In this document: one piece after another, positions 11,815 to 22,415 of the stretch | Position numbering within the stretch: the stretch's first letter is position 1 | Layout: every line of letters begins with the position of its first letter | From: Sordariomycetes sp. S80-01Y | Taxonomy: Eukaryota > Ascomycota > Sordariomycetes | NCBI GenBank assembly: GCA_037042185.1 | Contig: JAXQJY010000033.1 | Span: 868,001-932,000, forward strand | Length of the DNA: 64,000 nucleotides | Direction: 5' to 3' | Notes under the pieces: generated by a model | What the model was told of the DNA's origin: nothing | What the model saw: the letters and a program-made list of their open reading frames with translations, nothing else | The model's database searches: none | Program-made: the position numbers and the translations under genes

Positions 11815-13650
11815 ATGTTTCAACGGTTCTTTTCGTTCGACCCTAAGGGAAGCAAAGCGAATGCGCCAGCACCGACAATCGACGACCTCAATCAGCCATC
11901 GCACGACCGGAACGACACAGTCTCTGTTGCGCAGCCCCCCAAACGGAGGCGGCGCGACAGCAGCCATGATCACGACGCGAACTCGCCGGCGCCCAAGAGG
12001 TCGCGAGTCAATGACTTGATGCAGGAACAGATCAGCGAGGCGCAGAGCAATATTGACGTTCGCGCGAAAGCGTCCGAGAACATCGAGATGGCCTTCCTGT
12101 CGCAGATCTCGCTCAAGCACATGGAGCTCGAGTCGATCAACAAGGAAATCGGCAAGTGTCAGGCCGCCCTCGAGCAACTGCGCCGCTGCCACCTCATCCC
12201 GTACCCCGTCAACGCGCCGACACCGGCGCAGATGCTTGACGTTGTCCAAGGCAAAGGCCATGCTCTGCAACAGCCGGGCCAACCAGTTCCACGCTACGCG
12301 CCACCTTTCGGGGTGGTCGATGGTCCGTATGCGCGCCACTACGCCAAGTGGCTCATCCCGCATCCGCACTTCGATGGTGTGCAGTATGAGGAGCGTGGCG
12401 CGTTGCATGCTCAGTATGCGTGGGGTGTGGAAGGACGGTCAACCAGAAACAGCGGTGTCGAGGGGTCGAAGCATGTCCGTGGCAGGGCTTCCCGTGGCGA
12501 GCCGATGCCTGCTTTCCAGTCGCTCACTGCAGAGAAGCCACAACCCAAGGCAAAGGCTGGACCATGCCTCATCAAGCGCTCAGACGGCGTCACCGTGAAG
12601 CTGCAATGCGTTGACTGCGAACGAGACAACTTCAACAGCGTTCAAGGATTCATCAACCATTGTAGAATAGCGCACAAGCGCGAGTTCAAGAGTCACGAAG
12701 AGGCCGCTACGAAGAGCGGTCAGCCGTGGGACTCGGCAGAGGAGGCGGCTGGGGCTGGTCAAGAGCCAGTACTTCCCAAAACCTCTCGCAGCATCCCAAA
12801 AGAGACCCCAAAAGCTCCGCCGGCAACAGTCGCGGCGAACATCCTCACTGGAACCCAAATGTCAAATTCTGAAGCATGTGCTTCGCTTGTATCGCGGATC
12901 GAGAGTGTGATGTCATTATGGGAACAAAGTCAAAGAGCAACGCAAAAGGAGACCAAGACGTCCACGAAGTCCGAGGTAGAAGCTGAAACGCCTGCCGCAT
13001 TCGAGGGCTCACTAGAGACGCCACACTTGTCGAAGCTGATGAGGAGCAGGAAGTTTGCGGGGAGTCTTGCCGATATCGTGAAGGAGGCCAAAACGCCTTT
13101 GCTGTTTGAGGACATTACCCCAGACGAGGAGTCAGAGGATGAGATATCATCGGCTGGAAAGGATATCGAACGCGACGGTCCTGCAGTGGTCAAGCGCTTG
13201 CCAGCTGGCGCCTCGAAATCTCCTATGATGTCGGCTGCCCGGCCAGCGAGTAGCAAAGGCGTCACGCCGAGCCGGAGCCGCGCTCCTGCACCTCGCACCC
13301 GACTCGACCAAGATATGGTGTCCGACGAGGACGTCGAGGTGGAGGAGCCTACTTTGAGTCCGAACACACTCATCCCCAACAGCGCTCCATCCCTTGTTAG
13401 CGACGACGGCGAGTATGACGACTCTGAAGATGCTTCCTCCGTATCCGGGCATAGCGAAGGGCTCGATGCAGAGTCAGTTTCTGATGTCGCAGACATCAAC
13501 ATCGAAGAGGAACACGAACCCCGTAACCTACGTCGAACATCAACCGGGGTGTCTAACGCGGTCCGCCTGCGTCGCGAAGACCCTAAGCACGTCTCGATTG
13601 TGAGCCCTGTGCCCAAGAGCCGAACCAAGAGAAGCAAGCGCAAGGCATGA
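11815..13650 (+). CDS. AHC1-like C2H2 zinc-finger protein (possible ADA histone acetyltransferase component)
   Basis: Intronless, 611 aa from ATG 11815 (MFQRFFSFDPKG). The frame stays open upstream to 11,491, but that part lacks family features and sits in the CT-rich leader. Order: basic, nuclear-type N-terminus (PPKRRRRDS, APKRSRVNDL); a helix predicted to coil at about residues 70-130; a conserved IPHPHFDGVQYEERG segment; then one zinc finger at about 262-290 (LQCVDCERDNFNSVQGFINH, then CRIAHKREF), the pattern of the AHC1-like C2H2 domain. A long Ser/Glu/Pro-rich tail follows and ends in a Lys/Arg cluster (RTKRSKRKA). In yeast Ahc1 is part of the ADA complex; assigning this protein there is inference from the zinc finger. 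Confidence 0.75.
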   Translation: MFQRFFSFDPKGSKANAPAPTIDDLNQPSHDRNDTVSVAQPPKRRRRDSSHDHDANSPAPKRSRVNDLMQEQISEAQSNIDVRAKASENIEMAFLSQISLKHMELESINKEIGKCQAALEQLRRCHLIPYPVNAPTPAQMLDVVQGKGHALQQPGQPVPRYAPPFGVVDGPYARHYAKWLIPHPHFDGVQYEERGALHAQYAWGVEGRSTRNSGVEGSKHVRGRASRGEPMPAFQSLTAEKPQPKAKAGPCLIKRSDGVTVKLQCVDCERDNFNSVQGFINHCRIAHKREFKSHEEAATKSGQPWDSAEEAAGAGQEPVLPKTSRSIPKETPKAPPATVAANILTGTQMSNSEACASLVSRIESVMSLWEQSQRATQKETKTSTKSEVEAETPAAFEGSLETPHLSKLMRSRKFAGSLADIVKEAKTPLLFEDITPDEESEDEISSAGKDIERDGPAVVKRLPAGASKSPMMSAARPASSKGVTPSRSRAPAPRTRLDQDMVSDEDVEVEEPTLSPNTLIPNSAPSLVSDDGEYDDSEDASSVSGHSEGLDAESVSDVADINIEEEHEPRNLRRTSTGVSNAVRLRREDPKHVSIVSPVPKSRTKRSKRKA

Positions 13651-14670
13651 CCGGATCAGCCAAAATGAACAAGGACCACCGTGTGCTTGTGCGCTACAAC
13701 TGTACAAACCCAACATTAGAACACCGATATAATCCCCCTTCCCTTTCAACTACGACCCTTTAACCATACACATTGTTATTCATATTACTCTTCAACAAAT
13801 CTTACTCTCCGGCCGCGGCACACATATTGCAACCGGGATCCAATCTGTACCAGCAAATCGGTACAGAATGACAAAGATGCTCCTCTTGCTTTTGGTTGTT
13901 GCTCTTTGGTGTTGGGCTGTGGGAACTATGGCGCAAAAGGGTCTGTCTTCGCGTAGAGATTGTCTGTTTGGAACATTGTACGGCGCAAGGGGCATGGTTG
14001 ATCTTAGGCGCTGCTGCTACCAACTTTTTGGAGAGAGACGAAAGAGATTGTGGGTCCCAAAGCCTATGTATAAAGGCAATACCCTGCGTTGCGCGACTAG
14101 TCAGTCGTGTGCGACTCACTGAAGGACAATAGAATCCGTCAAGCATTTCCGGACTCATCGTGCGTACTGTGAGAGATCAAGCTGACTCCACTTCTCGTGT
14201 GAGACTAGCAGTGCAAGGTGTAGTTGACGCAGCCTGGGCGGCAATAAAGGGGTTGGTTGCTGTGACTAAAATGTGGGCACGAGTGAGGCAGCGATCAACG
14301 TCATCATATCGGCTGCGCCAGACCGGAGAATTGTACACTCGCGTACGGCATGAGGCTCATTCGATAGAAGAAGGTTAGGTTTTAAGGCACGTGTCTTTCA
14401 GTTGGGTTGTAACACGACTTTGATCTTGCGGCGGCCTCACAAGGGAGATTACGACGTAACCAAAATTGGAGGCTGACTTGACCTGTCTCGTGCCAGAGCC
14501 TTGTTTCCTAGATAGACGTGGAGACCTTGTTCAAGATGATTGTTATACATTGGGATACAGGTATCAACTAGAGACTCATTAGGGGTAATGATATCTCTTT
14601 AGCCCGAGGTGGAAATAATAGACACAGAAGACAATAATCCCGTCCAACACATAAGCCCCCTTCCAGTCCC
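13651..14670. other. Convergent intergenic stretch, no gene recognised
   Basis: About 1 kb between the AHC1-like and CFEM-like 3' ends. Short frames of 60-118 aa overlap on both strands without recognisable motifs. Confidence 0.4.
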
Positions 14671-15264
14671 TTAGAGGACCAGAGCAGCAAGACCAGCAAC
14701 ACCAAACAGAAGGCCGCCAGTGCCCTTCGCCAGACCCTCAGCAGCACCGTTGGTGTTCTCGGGGACGTCGGCGCTGAAGCTGCGCGTGTTGGTCGGGCGC
14801 TCCATGCTGGAAGTCTCCTCCACGATCTCGGTGGCCGTGGTGGCCGTCATGCTCATGGTCTCAGAGGTGGAGGTGGGCACCAGTGCGCAGAAAGACTTGA
14901 CCTGCTGCTGGGCGGAAGAGGCGCGGGGGTCGCTGGGGCAGTTGTTGTAGCAGCTGTGAGGGTTTGTCAGTGGGAGGCTGCGCGTGGCCGGGGGCGGCGG
15001 ATCTTACGTGGAGACGGCCTCGTAGGCTGCGCAGAGGCACTTGTAGTCGGTGGATTTGCAGTTGTCGACCTGTTGGAAGTCAGAATCTGCTTCGGTAGTC
15101 GTCCTGGGCACATGGGAAATATCTACCTTGGCCTCCTCGGTCTCCAGGCAGCGCGTGACAATGTAGTCCGCCAGGCAGCCATTGTCACTACCCGACGAGA
15201 CAGCAGAGGTAGACTGGGCCGACACGCCAACGGCGACAGCAGCGAGGGTAAGGAGGAACTTCAT
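14671..15264 (-). CDS. Small secreted CFEM-like protein with predicted GPI anchor
   Basis: Exons 15264-15127, 15069-15008 and 14953-14671 (160 aa). Introns are 57 bp (phase 0) and 54 bp (phase 2). The signal peptide MKFLLTLAAVAVGVSAQ is followed by eight cysteines spaced C-x7-C-x10-C-x6-C-x-C-x8-C-x3-C, then one more near QVKSFC. The centre NCKSTDYKCLC matches the CFEM-type core (D followed by C-x-C). A Thr/Ser-rich stalk precedes a hydrophobic tail (GGLLFGVAGLAALVL) typical of a GPI signal. CFEM proteins bind haem or act at the cell surface, but the spacing here is only CFEM-like. Intron 1 is a multiple of three and stop-free, so retention would give a protein with 19 extra residues. Confidence 0.78.
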
Positions 15265-15392
15265 ATTGAACGAGTTGACGAGGGCTGGTGGGGGTAGATG
15301 GGGAACAGACCAGCAGGTGTTACTGGGAAAGATGGCAGTGGATGGAGATCTGGGGAAAGGGGATGGGAGGGTCTCCAGGAGAGAATACAGAT

Positions 15393-15400
15393 CTTATATG
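15393..15400 (-). promoter_or_regulatory. TATA-like box of the CFEM-like gene
   Basis: CATATAAG on the minus strand, about 130 bp upstream of the ATG at 15264. Assigned by position and sequence only. Confidence 0.45.
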
Positions 15401-17115
15401 AGCATTTAGCTTCGTCTGAATGCTTTTCTTCTTCCAAGTGCGAATTAACGTGTTCCAGTCGCTCCCAGCCAAGCCCGATGTCGTTCGCGAGTGCGGACGG
15501 CAGAGTCAGACCTGCAGGTGCTGTCTTATTATTGGGTCTTGGACAGGCCGTGGCGCAACTGCCACAACATTTAATGACATGCTTGGTGGTATTTGGTTAC
15601 AAAATTTGTGCTGAATCATTGCAAGAGCTTCATGGTCGTGTCGTGCCCGAGCCCCTGAACAGATGGCCTTCATTACCGGGGTTGGCCAACTTGCCTCGCG
15701 TTGAAGGGCATAGGGGTAATGATACGGATCTAAAACGCGACTGCCAGGCCTGGCGACGGCCCGAACGGTATCTAATGCAGGGACGCAAGAAGTGCCGTGC
15801 TCCGGAAGGGGGCCCAAGACATTTTGTGTGGACGCAGCTTTTAGCGTTGGTAGCTTTGCTTTTTCGGTCTTGCGACGTACTCGCGCGCTCCACGCCAGGG
15901 CCCGATTGAGCTCACCCGAGTCTTGAGCAACGACAAGAAGGCCTTAAGGAGTAATCAATGAGATGGCGGTGTTTTGGCTGCCATGGTTGGGGAAATAGCG
16001 ATAACTTGCGCCCCAGATTTGGTGTTGATGGACGGTAGATCAAGGTGTCCTGTCTTGTTACGTACCACTGACAAAAGTCATTGATGTGACGAATTCTGAG
16101 AGGCTCTAAGTACAGGGTATTTTAGTACTATAAAATACATGATTTACAAAATCTCATCATTCAAAATGAAGTCCAGTGTATGATTTCCTCACGACGTGTT
16201 CGTTCTGGTCCGACTAGTCCGTTGCTGGGTTATCCCTTTTTCCTTCGCGGCCTCGACTTATCTCGCTCACTATGACTAGAGAACATGTCGCTGAAAGACC
16301 AATTGCCTTTGATTACCTCGTTGCACGTGAGGACTGGAAGTCGTGGTGCGGAGAGGTCTCTGATGCCTGTCCTATCTCCCAGCAAGCCGACAACCTCCCC
16401 CATGTGCTACTGCAACTCTTCGGGTCGTGGGGGAGAGAGGGCGGTAATTACTATGAACGGGCTCTTGTTGGACCGGAGTTTGACGATAAGCCAAGAATGC
16501 ATGTTTGGATATTATTTAGTCTGTTTTTCCCTCTAATTCGACTGTTAACAGAATGTATATCTAACAACGACAACTCCCCATCCAGTAGCTAACTCCGATC
16601 CAGGGACAGTAACCTTCGGCGGCCAGTGTCGGCGCCATATGCAGGCGTTGTTGTTTTCCCCGCAAGTGGCACCGCCAACCCCGTCATTCTGGTGGATGCT
16701 CCCCACAATGCTTTCTTAAGTTCTCAAGTTCCCAACTGCCAGTCCTCAATGCCGATCCTTCGTCAACAAGACATCGCTGCGGAACCCTCAAGTGATGGTT
16801 TGCAGGCTGCTCAGAACAAGGCGTCTCGAGGGGGGTTTGTAGTGACAACCAATTCCCAAACACCTTCAAAATCATCCTCACCGACGACTCCACCTCATCA
16901 TCCCCAGAGGCGCCGTGGCCCGCATGCGAGGTTTCATTGCCGCTGACAAGCTCACAGACGTCGGCGTAACATTAGATGATCAGCCCGAGTCTAACCAGAC
17001 TCCGATCAGCATCGTGTCCCTTCTCCAGCCCGGATCCCTACCCGACCCCGCATGGTTCTTCTCTTGTGAGGTGACATTGTGCCGACCTCGCTCGTTGCAA
17101 CCATGGACGTCATGG

Positions 17116-17124
17116 CATAAAAGG
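17116..17124 (+). promoter_or_regulatory. TATA-like box of the GH125 gene, with an ACGTCA element just upstream
   Basis: CATAAAAGG lies about 122 bp before the ATG at 17246. GGACGTCATGG (17105-17115) directly precedes it and resembles a CRE/ATF half-site. No regulator can be assigned from this alone. Confidence 0.45.
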
Positions 17125-17245
17125 GAGATGGAGCAGCATGTTGCTGTGCTAGCTTCTGGCGGGGTGAGACACCAAAGCCCTCCCTTTACTCGAGCTCTAT
17201 CACCTCCAATCTCGAGGGCCATTGTCACATGATATAGACGGCGAG

Positions 17246-18817
17246 ATGAAGTATCAGATCGCTCTCAGCGGCCTTGCTGCCACGGCAGCTGTTGCTCAGG
17301 ACTGCCCCGACTGGGTGGAATACTTCTCTGAGCCCGATCATCCTCCCTTCTCTGCCGGCAAATATGCCTACCCTTACCAGCGCGCCAGCGAGGAGTGTCG
17401 TACCTACAAGATCGACAAGATCGACAGCGTCATCAAGGATATGAACAAGACCATCTCGGACCCTGATCTCTACAGACTCTTCTATAACACCTGGCCCAGC
17501 ACCGTCGACACCACGGTCCGATGGACTGGACACTCCCAAGACGACCCTGACGAGGAGCTTGCCTTCATCATCACAGGCGACATCAACGCCATGTGGATGC
17601 GAGACTCGTCGAACCAGCTCCAGTCGTACAAGCACGTGCTTGACGCGCCAAACGTTGCCTCGCTCTACCGCGGCGCCATCAACCTCCAGGCTCGCTACAT
17701 GATCAAGAATCCGTACTGCAATGCCTTCCAGCCCCCGCCCGAGTCTGGCATCCCCCCGGCGCACTCGGACCACGCCGACGGGGACATCGTGACCCCGGAG
17801 TACGACCCGGACTTCGTCTTCGAGTGCAAGTACGAGATCGACTCGCTGGCGGCCTTCTTCCAGCTCAGTTACGACTACTGGCACGCCACCGACGACGTCG
17901 ACTTCTTTGGTAAGTTCCGCTGGAAGGAAGCCGTGCGCGTCATCCTGGACATCGCCAGGGGGCTCATGGAGGGCACGTACGCCGAGGATGGCTCCGTCAA
18001 CGACTCGCCCTACACATGGCTCCGCGAGGATACCAGCGCCACCGAGACGGTCGCCAACCGTGGGACCGGTTCACCCGTCAACGGTCACATCGGTCTTGTG
18101 CGCAGCTTCTTCCGGCCTTCGGATGACTCGTGCATCTACCAGTACTTCATCCCCGGCAACATGCAGTTCGCGCGGTTTGTGAAGGCCACAGCTGATATCA
18201 TGGATACCATTGACGAGGAGATGGCTCAAGAGATGAGGGATATGGCTCAGGGGATCGAAGAGGGAATCAAGGAGCATGCCATCATCAAGCACCCCAAGTA
18301 TGGGGATATCTACGCCTATGAAATCGACGGCTTCGGCTCTTCCAACTTGATGGTGAGTAGACTGGACCCCCCGTCCCTCGCTGGCACTGACATGTTATAG
18401 GATGACGCCAACCTGCCTTCTTTGCTGAGCATCCCTCACCTTGGATACGCAGACGCCTCCGACGAGATTTACCAAAACACCCGTGACTTCGTTCTCAGCA
18501 GGTCCAATCCCTACTACGCCTACGGTCCCGTCATCAACGCCACCGGTGGCCCTTATCTTGGGCCCGGCATGGGATGGCCGATGGGCGTCATCACCCAGAT
18601 CCTGACCTCGGACGATGATGAGGAGATCGAGGACAGCATCAAGGTTCTCATGGGGTCCACCAGCGGCCTCGGCCTGATGCACGAGACAGTCAACAGCCAC
18701 AACGAATCTGACTGGACCCGTCCGTGGTTCGCTTGGACTAACGGCTTGTTTGGACAGATGATTGTTGATCTGGCGGATCGCAAGCCTCACTTGCTCGAGC
18801 AGAGCTACCAAGAGTAG
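17246..18817 (+). CDS. Secreted GH125 exo-alpha-1,6-mannosidase
   Basis: Exons 17246-18352 and 18401-18817; the 48-bp intron is phase 0 (GTGAGT..TTATAG). The product is 507 aa. A signal peptide (MKYQIALSGLAATAAVAQ) precedes the GH125 (former DUF1237) catalytic domain that fills the protein. Family-typical segments include DINAMWMRDSSNQLQSY, FVFECKYEIDSLAAFFQLSY, YTWLREDTSATETVANRG and, after the intron, DDANLPSLLSIPHLGY and NATGGPYLGPGMGWPMG. The end FAWTNGLFGQMIVDLA is also conserved. Role: releases non-reducing alpha-1,6-linked mannose from N-glycan or mannan chains, here probably in the secretory path or outside the cell. The stop lies only 95 bp from that of HUL5 on the other strand. Confidence 0.92.
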
Positions 18818-18911
18818 ACGCGCACAAAATATCATAAATGAAGGAATGTATTTAACGCCTCGAAATGCTACCTCGCTATGCAATCGATGTCCCTCATCCT
18901 CCGTCCATTGC

Positions 18912-21900
18912 TCAGCTGAGGTCGAACCCAGCTCCAGACGTGACCGCGTATAACAATTTCTCCCGCAAAACCTCCTCCGTTGTGTACCTTGGCAACTTAA
19001 GCAGATTAACGCAAGTGCTCGTACTGGGCAATCTGCTCTCGTCGCTACCAGAGTCTCTGATGCTGAACTTTGGTGTCAACTGTGAGAAGCCAAGAAGCGG
19101 TGCTCGGGGCGTCGAGCTAACGTATTTGATCACGTCTCTTCGCTGCTGATCCGTGAATTTCCTCATGACTTTCCAAAACAATTTGATTGTCGGGTGCTCC
19201 TCATTGTCGTCGCCGATGGCGTAGAGACCGCTGTAGATGGTGTTTCGTCGCAGATCGTCGATATCGATCTCCGAGGAGTCACCTCCGACCAGGCGCTGTA
19301 GCTCTATTTGGTTGAACATCGAAAGCCAAGATGGTCGAATCATCTCACGCAGCCCACGGAGGAAAGCGCCCGTCTGCAATGCAGACTGAGCCACCAGGCG
19401 ATGGCGGGCAACGTAAGAGATATACAGCAGGCGATTGTCATTTGTCACGAGGATGTTGTCGCCATTCGGTATCAAGTTTCTTGTCACCGTCTTAAGCGGC
19501 TCTCCCGGTAGAGACACTTGATCGTTGATGGTGAAGTTGATATCGAGCTCAGAGACATCGCCAGGATAATCCTTGAGACGGAGCATGCCCTTGTACAGCT
19601 CCTCATCTATGTCTCTCAGATCGTTGATGCTGCCCTTGTAGGCGCCGTCGGTAGCAGCGGATGACCACTGCAGGAGGAAGAAGCCGGCAAAGGTTATGTC
19701 GATGAGGATGCCTTCATACATGCATTTGCCGATAATACGACCGAGAAATTCATACCGCTTGATGAAGTTGGTCATCTCTGCTCTCCACTCCTGATCCTGT
19801 TCGCTGAAACCGCGCTGCCGCAGGCGATCTCGGACGATATCAGCAGCCTTGGGGTCCGGGAACAGAAGTCCGCTGTAGCTGGACGTGAACATCGAGGGCT
19901 CAGAATCTTTCTGGGCAAATGCCTCGTTCGTCACTTGTGTGAGAAACTCCTTAGTCACGCCACCGCCGTCTATACCAGCCTCATCGACTCCCCACTGATC
20001 CTTGAAAGTGATCTGGATAGGGTCCTTCAGACCCTCACCAAGCTGATAGAGCTCTTTGTACGCATCGTCGAAGGCGTATCCTCTGCGGATTTTGGCGTGG
20101 TGGCGTCCTCTCATCGAACCCATAGCAAAAGAGAGCATGCTGTCCAGCCCTTGGCCTCTATGTGATTGATCCATAGCAATGAAGTGGCGGAAGATCCTGA
20201 CTCTGGTCTCGAACGGCACCACGAAGGGCATGTGCTTTAGGATCTCCAACTTCGGCCCCATCTCTGCAAGTCGTCGTTGCTTCTGCATCTCTTTGTGGTT
20301 TCGCTTCAGCCTCTGCGCTCTAGTGCGCATAGCTGCGCGGCCCCTGCCAATGTCATCCCCTTCGCTTTCGACATCGCTTTCAGCGTCGCTCCCCTCATCC
20401 TCCTCCTGTCTCCGCCGGAGTTCTTCCGTGATGACAGCGTTGATGAAATCCTCCATCTCGAGGCTGTCCGCCATCAGCCAGTGATCTGTAGGCAAAAACT
20501 GCTTCCTAGAATCTCGCTCATACAGCATTTTTACCGCCACTGTCACGAGGTCTTTCACGCTACCATAGTCTAGCCGGGCTGAGGACTTCTGCGAAACCAC
20601 AGAAACATCATTTCGCGTACGCGACTTCTCGGCTGGTGGCTGCCGCATTTGGCCATTGACGGAAGACGAAGTCTGTCGTTCTCGGTCTGACAGAGGCTCG
20701 CTGATTTCTCGTGTTTTGTAGTGCATCGCGAAAGCAGTGTTTTTGAGAAAGGCGGTCAACGTCTCAAGATCAGACAGCGCTAGACTACAAGCTTGGAGTC
20801 GCGATGGCGGCCGTCCGTTGTCGAGTAGTGGAGCTTTCATAGCACTGAAGAAATCATCGTCGTCGCTGAGTCGAAGCACGAATATGTAAAGCTCGAGGAA
20901 CATAACAGCCACCCGCCATTCTGATTCGACAGTCCTTCCAAATGTGCCATGGTAGTACTGGCGCATGGCCACAACAGCCTGATCATAGCTTGTTGCGAGC
21001 CTATTGAAGATGCTCGAGCTTTGGAAGTCATGCCATATATACTTGAAGATTGGCATGTCGCCCTCGGGCGTCGGTATGGTCGACAAGAAGAGTCGCATGC
21101 GAATCTCATCCGCCTGATTCGGAAAGCAGAGCAAGAGAGTTGATATGTAGGCCGGCAGTATTCCCGAATCGCTTCTTTGATTTGACCTATCCAAAGCCTC
21201 CGCCGAAAGATCCTGAATCAATTGGGACAAGCCGTCGTTGCTGACCAGCGACAAAAGTTGCTGGCTCGCATAGGAATCCATTGAGAGCGTGGTTTGATCC
21301 GCAGGTACTAGAGTTGGCGAGTTCGATGATTGCTCCGGGGATTTGGCAAGTCGCATACTGATCTCGGCCGATAGATCAGCAAGCAGCACCTGCAATGTAC
21401 CGATGAAACCAGCATCTTGACGGACTCTCTCCATGCTGCGACCTAGTGCGATAAAATGTGCCAGTTGCCAGAGCTGCTGCTCGGTAGTAATGGAATGGCG
21501 GTCTGTGGGTCCTTCGAGGATCACATTGGAGAGGATGTGTAAATCTATAAACTTTCCACAATCCCCAATGCTGCTTTCGAATATGTCAAGTCGAGGCTGC
21601 ACCAGGAATTGGAAAGCGAAGGCTTCGTAGCACTTTGCCTCCAGGTCTTCTAATGTGAGAGACTCGCAGGATATAGAGATATGGGGGAACGTACCTGTGC
21701 CTGATGCTGCCTTGAAGGGAGTAGATAAGGCATCGAACAAAGCTGCAACGTGCCCCTCAGCTGGATCCCAGGAGGCGAAAGCGGCTGCCAGGGCAGCAAA
21801 ATAGCTCTGCGCGCATCTTTCCAAAGTCTGAGGGGAAGCTAGTACCACTCGGCTGGCCAATTTGATAAGGGCAAGAACGTGCGTGCGCTGTTGGCCATCA

Positions 21901-22415
21901 CCCTTGGCGTCCCTGTCTGCTGCTGCTTGTGTACCCCGAGTGAGAATCTGTGCGAACCGCATCATTCTGGTCGGATGAGCCTTGGTTGGCGGAATATCTT
22001 CGACTCGGATCGATTCGCAATCGTTGGTAAACGCCACAAGGCGGGCGACATCATCGTATCGAGCGGGCGAGAAGAACGCGAGGAGCAAGTTGAACGCAAA
22101 GTGTAGTCTCTCGCTCGGGGCATGTTCACTCCCACTGTGAGAATCGTACAGGCGGTCGAAGGCGGCTCGGCGAGAATCTGACGTTTGGGTCCTCTCTTTG
22201 TGCCCTCTCCATGTTCGCTGAATCTGCCCAGCCGCCTTGAGGCGTTGGCGATCCGCCTGCCGCTTCTCTCGATCGGCTTGGGCGTTGGTGACGGCTTTGG
22301 TAGGGTTCGAGGCAACCGAGGGGCTCCAACTTGTATTCGAAAAGGGGTTTCCGGCAGCACCGCTGAGGTTCACATTCCGTGGCCGCCGTGCGTTGCCTGT
22401 GAAAGTCGAGAACAT
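18912..22415 (-). CDS. HUL5: HECT-type E3 ubiquitin ligase, HUL5/UBE3C family
   Basis: One intronless frame of 1167 aa. An IQ-like motif (QIQRTWRGHKER, about residues 64-75) after a Lys/Arg-rich helix is typical of the HUL5/UBE3B/UBE3C group. The middle is a long helical region with an acidic segment (EEDEGSDAESDVESEGDD). The HECT domain covers about the last 370 residues, with VDEAGIDGGGVTKEFL, FLGRIIGKCMYEG and the C-terminal lobe. The catalytic cysteine is predicted at C1135 in STSTCVNLLKLPRY. Family role: proteasome-associated ubiquitin-chain elongation and quality control. The length matches the family and the ATG at 22415 gives the expected N-terminus. Confidence 0.93.
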   Translation of the reverse strand: MFSTFTGNARRPRNVNLSGAAGNPFSNTSWSPSVASNPTKAVTNAQADREKRQADRQRLKAAGQIQRTWRGHKERTQTSDSRRAAFDRLYDSHSGSEHAPSERLHFAFNLLLAFFSPARYDDVARLVAFTNDCESIRVEDIPPTKAHPTRMMRFAQILTRGTQAAADRDAKGDGQQRTHVLALIKLASRVVLASPQTLERCAQSYFAALAAAFASWDPAEGHVAALFDALSTPFKAASGTGTFPHISISCESLTLEDLEAKCYEAFAFQFLVQPRLDIFESSIGDCGKFIDLHILSNVILEGPTDRHSITTEQQLWQLAHFIALGRSMERVRQDAGFIGTLQVLLADLSAEISMRLAKSPEQSSNSPTLVPADQTTLSMDSYASQQLLSLVSNDGLSQLIQDLSAEALDRSNQRSDSGILPAYISTLLLCFPNQADEIRMRLFLSTIPTPEGDMPIFKYIWHDFQSSSIFNRLATSYDQAVVAMRQYYHGTFGRTVESEWRVAVMFLELYIFVLRLSDDDDFFSAMKAPLLDNGRPPSRLQACSLALSDLETLTAFLKNTAFAMHYKTREISEPLSDRERQTSSSVNGQMRQPPAEKSRTRNDVSVVSQKSSARLDYGSVKDLVTVAVKMLYERDSRKQFLPTDHWLMADSLEMEDFINAVITEELRRRQEEDEGSDAESDVESEGDDIGRGRAAMRTRAQRLKRNHKEMQKQRRLAEMGPKLEILKHMPFVVPFETRVRIFRHFIAMDQSHRGQGLDSMLSFAMGSMRGRHHAKIRRGYAFDDAYKELYQLGEGLKDPIQITFKDQWGVDEAGIDGGGVTKEFLTQVTNEAFAQKDSEPSMFTSSYSGLLFPDPKAADIVRDRLRQRGFSEQDQEWRAEMTNFIKRYEFLGRIIGKCMYEGILIDITFAGFFLLQWSSAATDGAYKGSINDLRDIDEELYKGMLRLKDYPGDVSELDINFTINDQVSLPGEPLKTVTRNLIPNGDNILVTNDNRLLYISYVARHRLVAQSALQTGAFLRGLREMIRPSWLSMFNQIELQRLVGGDSSEIDIDDLRRNTIYSGLYAIGDDNEEHPTIKLFWKVMRKFTDQQRRDVIKYVSSTPRAPLLGFSQLTPKFSIRDSGSDESRLPSTSTCVNLLKLPRYTTEEVLREKLLYAVTSGAGFDLS

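Larger units (their letters stand above)
15265..17245. other. Divergent intergenic region between the CFEM-like and GH125 genes
   Basis: Almost 2 kb between two secreted-protein genes. Open frames at 15,298-15,909 and 16,272-16,946 show no recognisable domain. The ends carry the two TATA-like boxes listed separately. Confidence 0.4.

Noticed and set aside
15298-15909. 203-codon frame upstream of the CFEM-like gene
   Set aside because: No domain, covers the CFEM-like promoter and TATA box, competing frames on the other strand.
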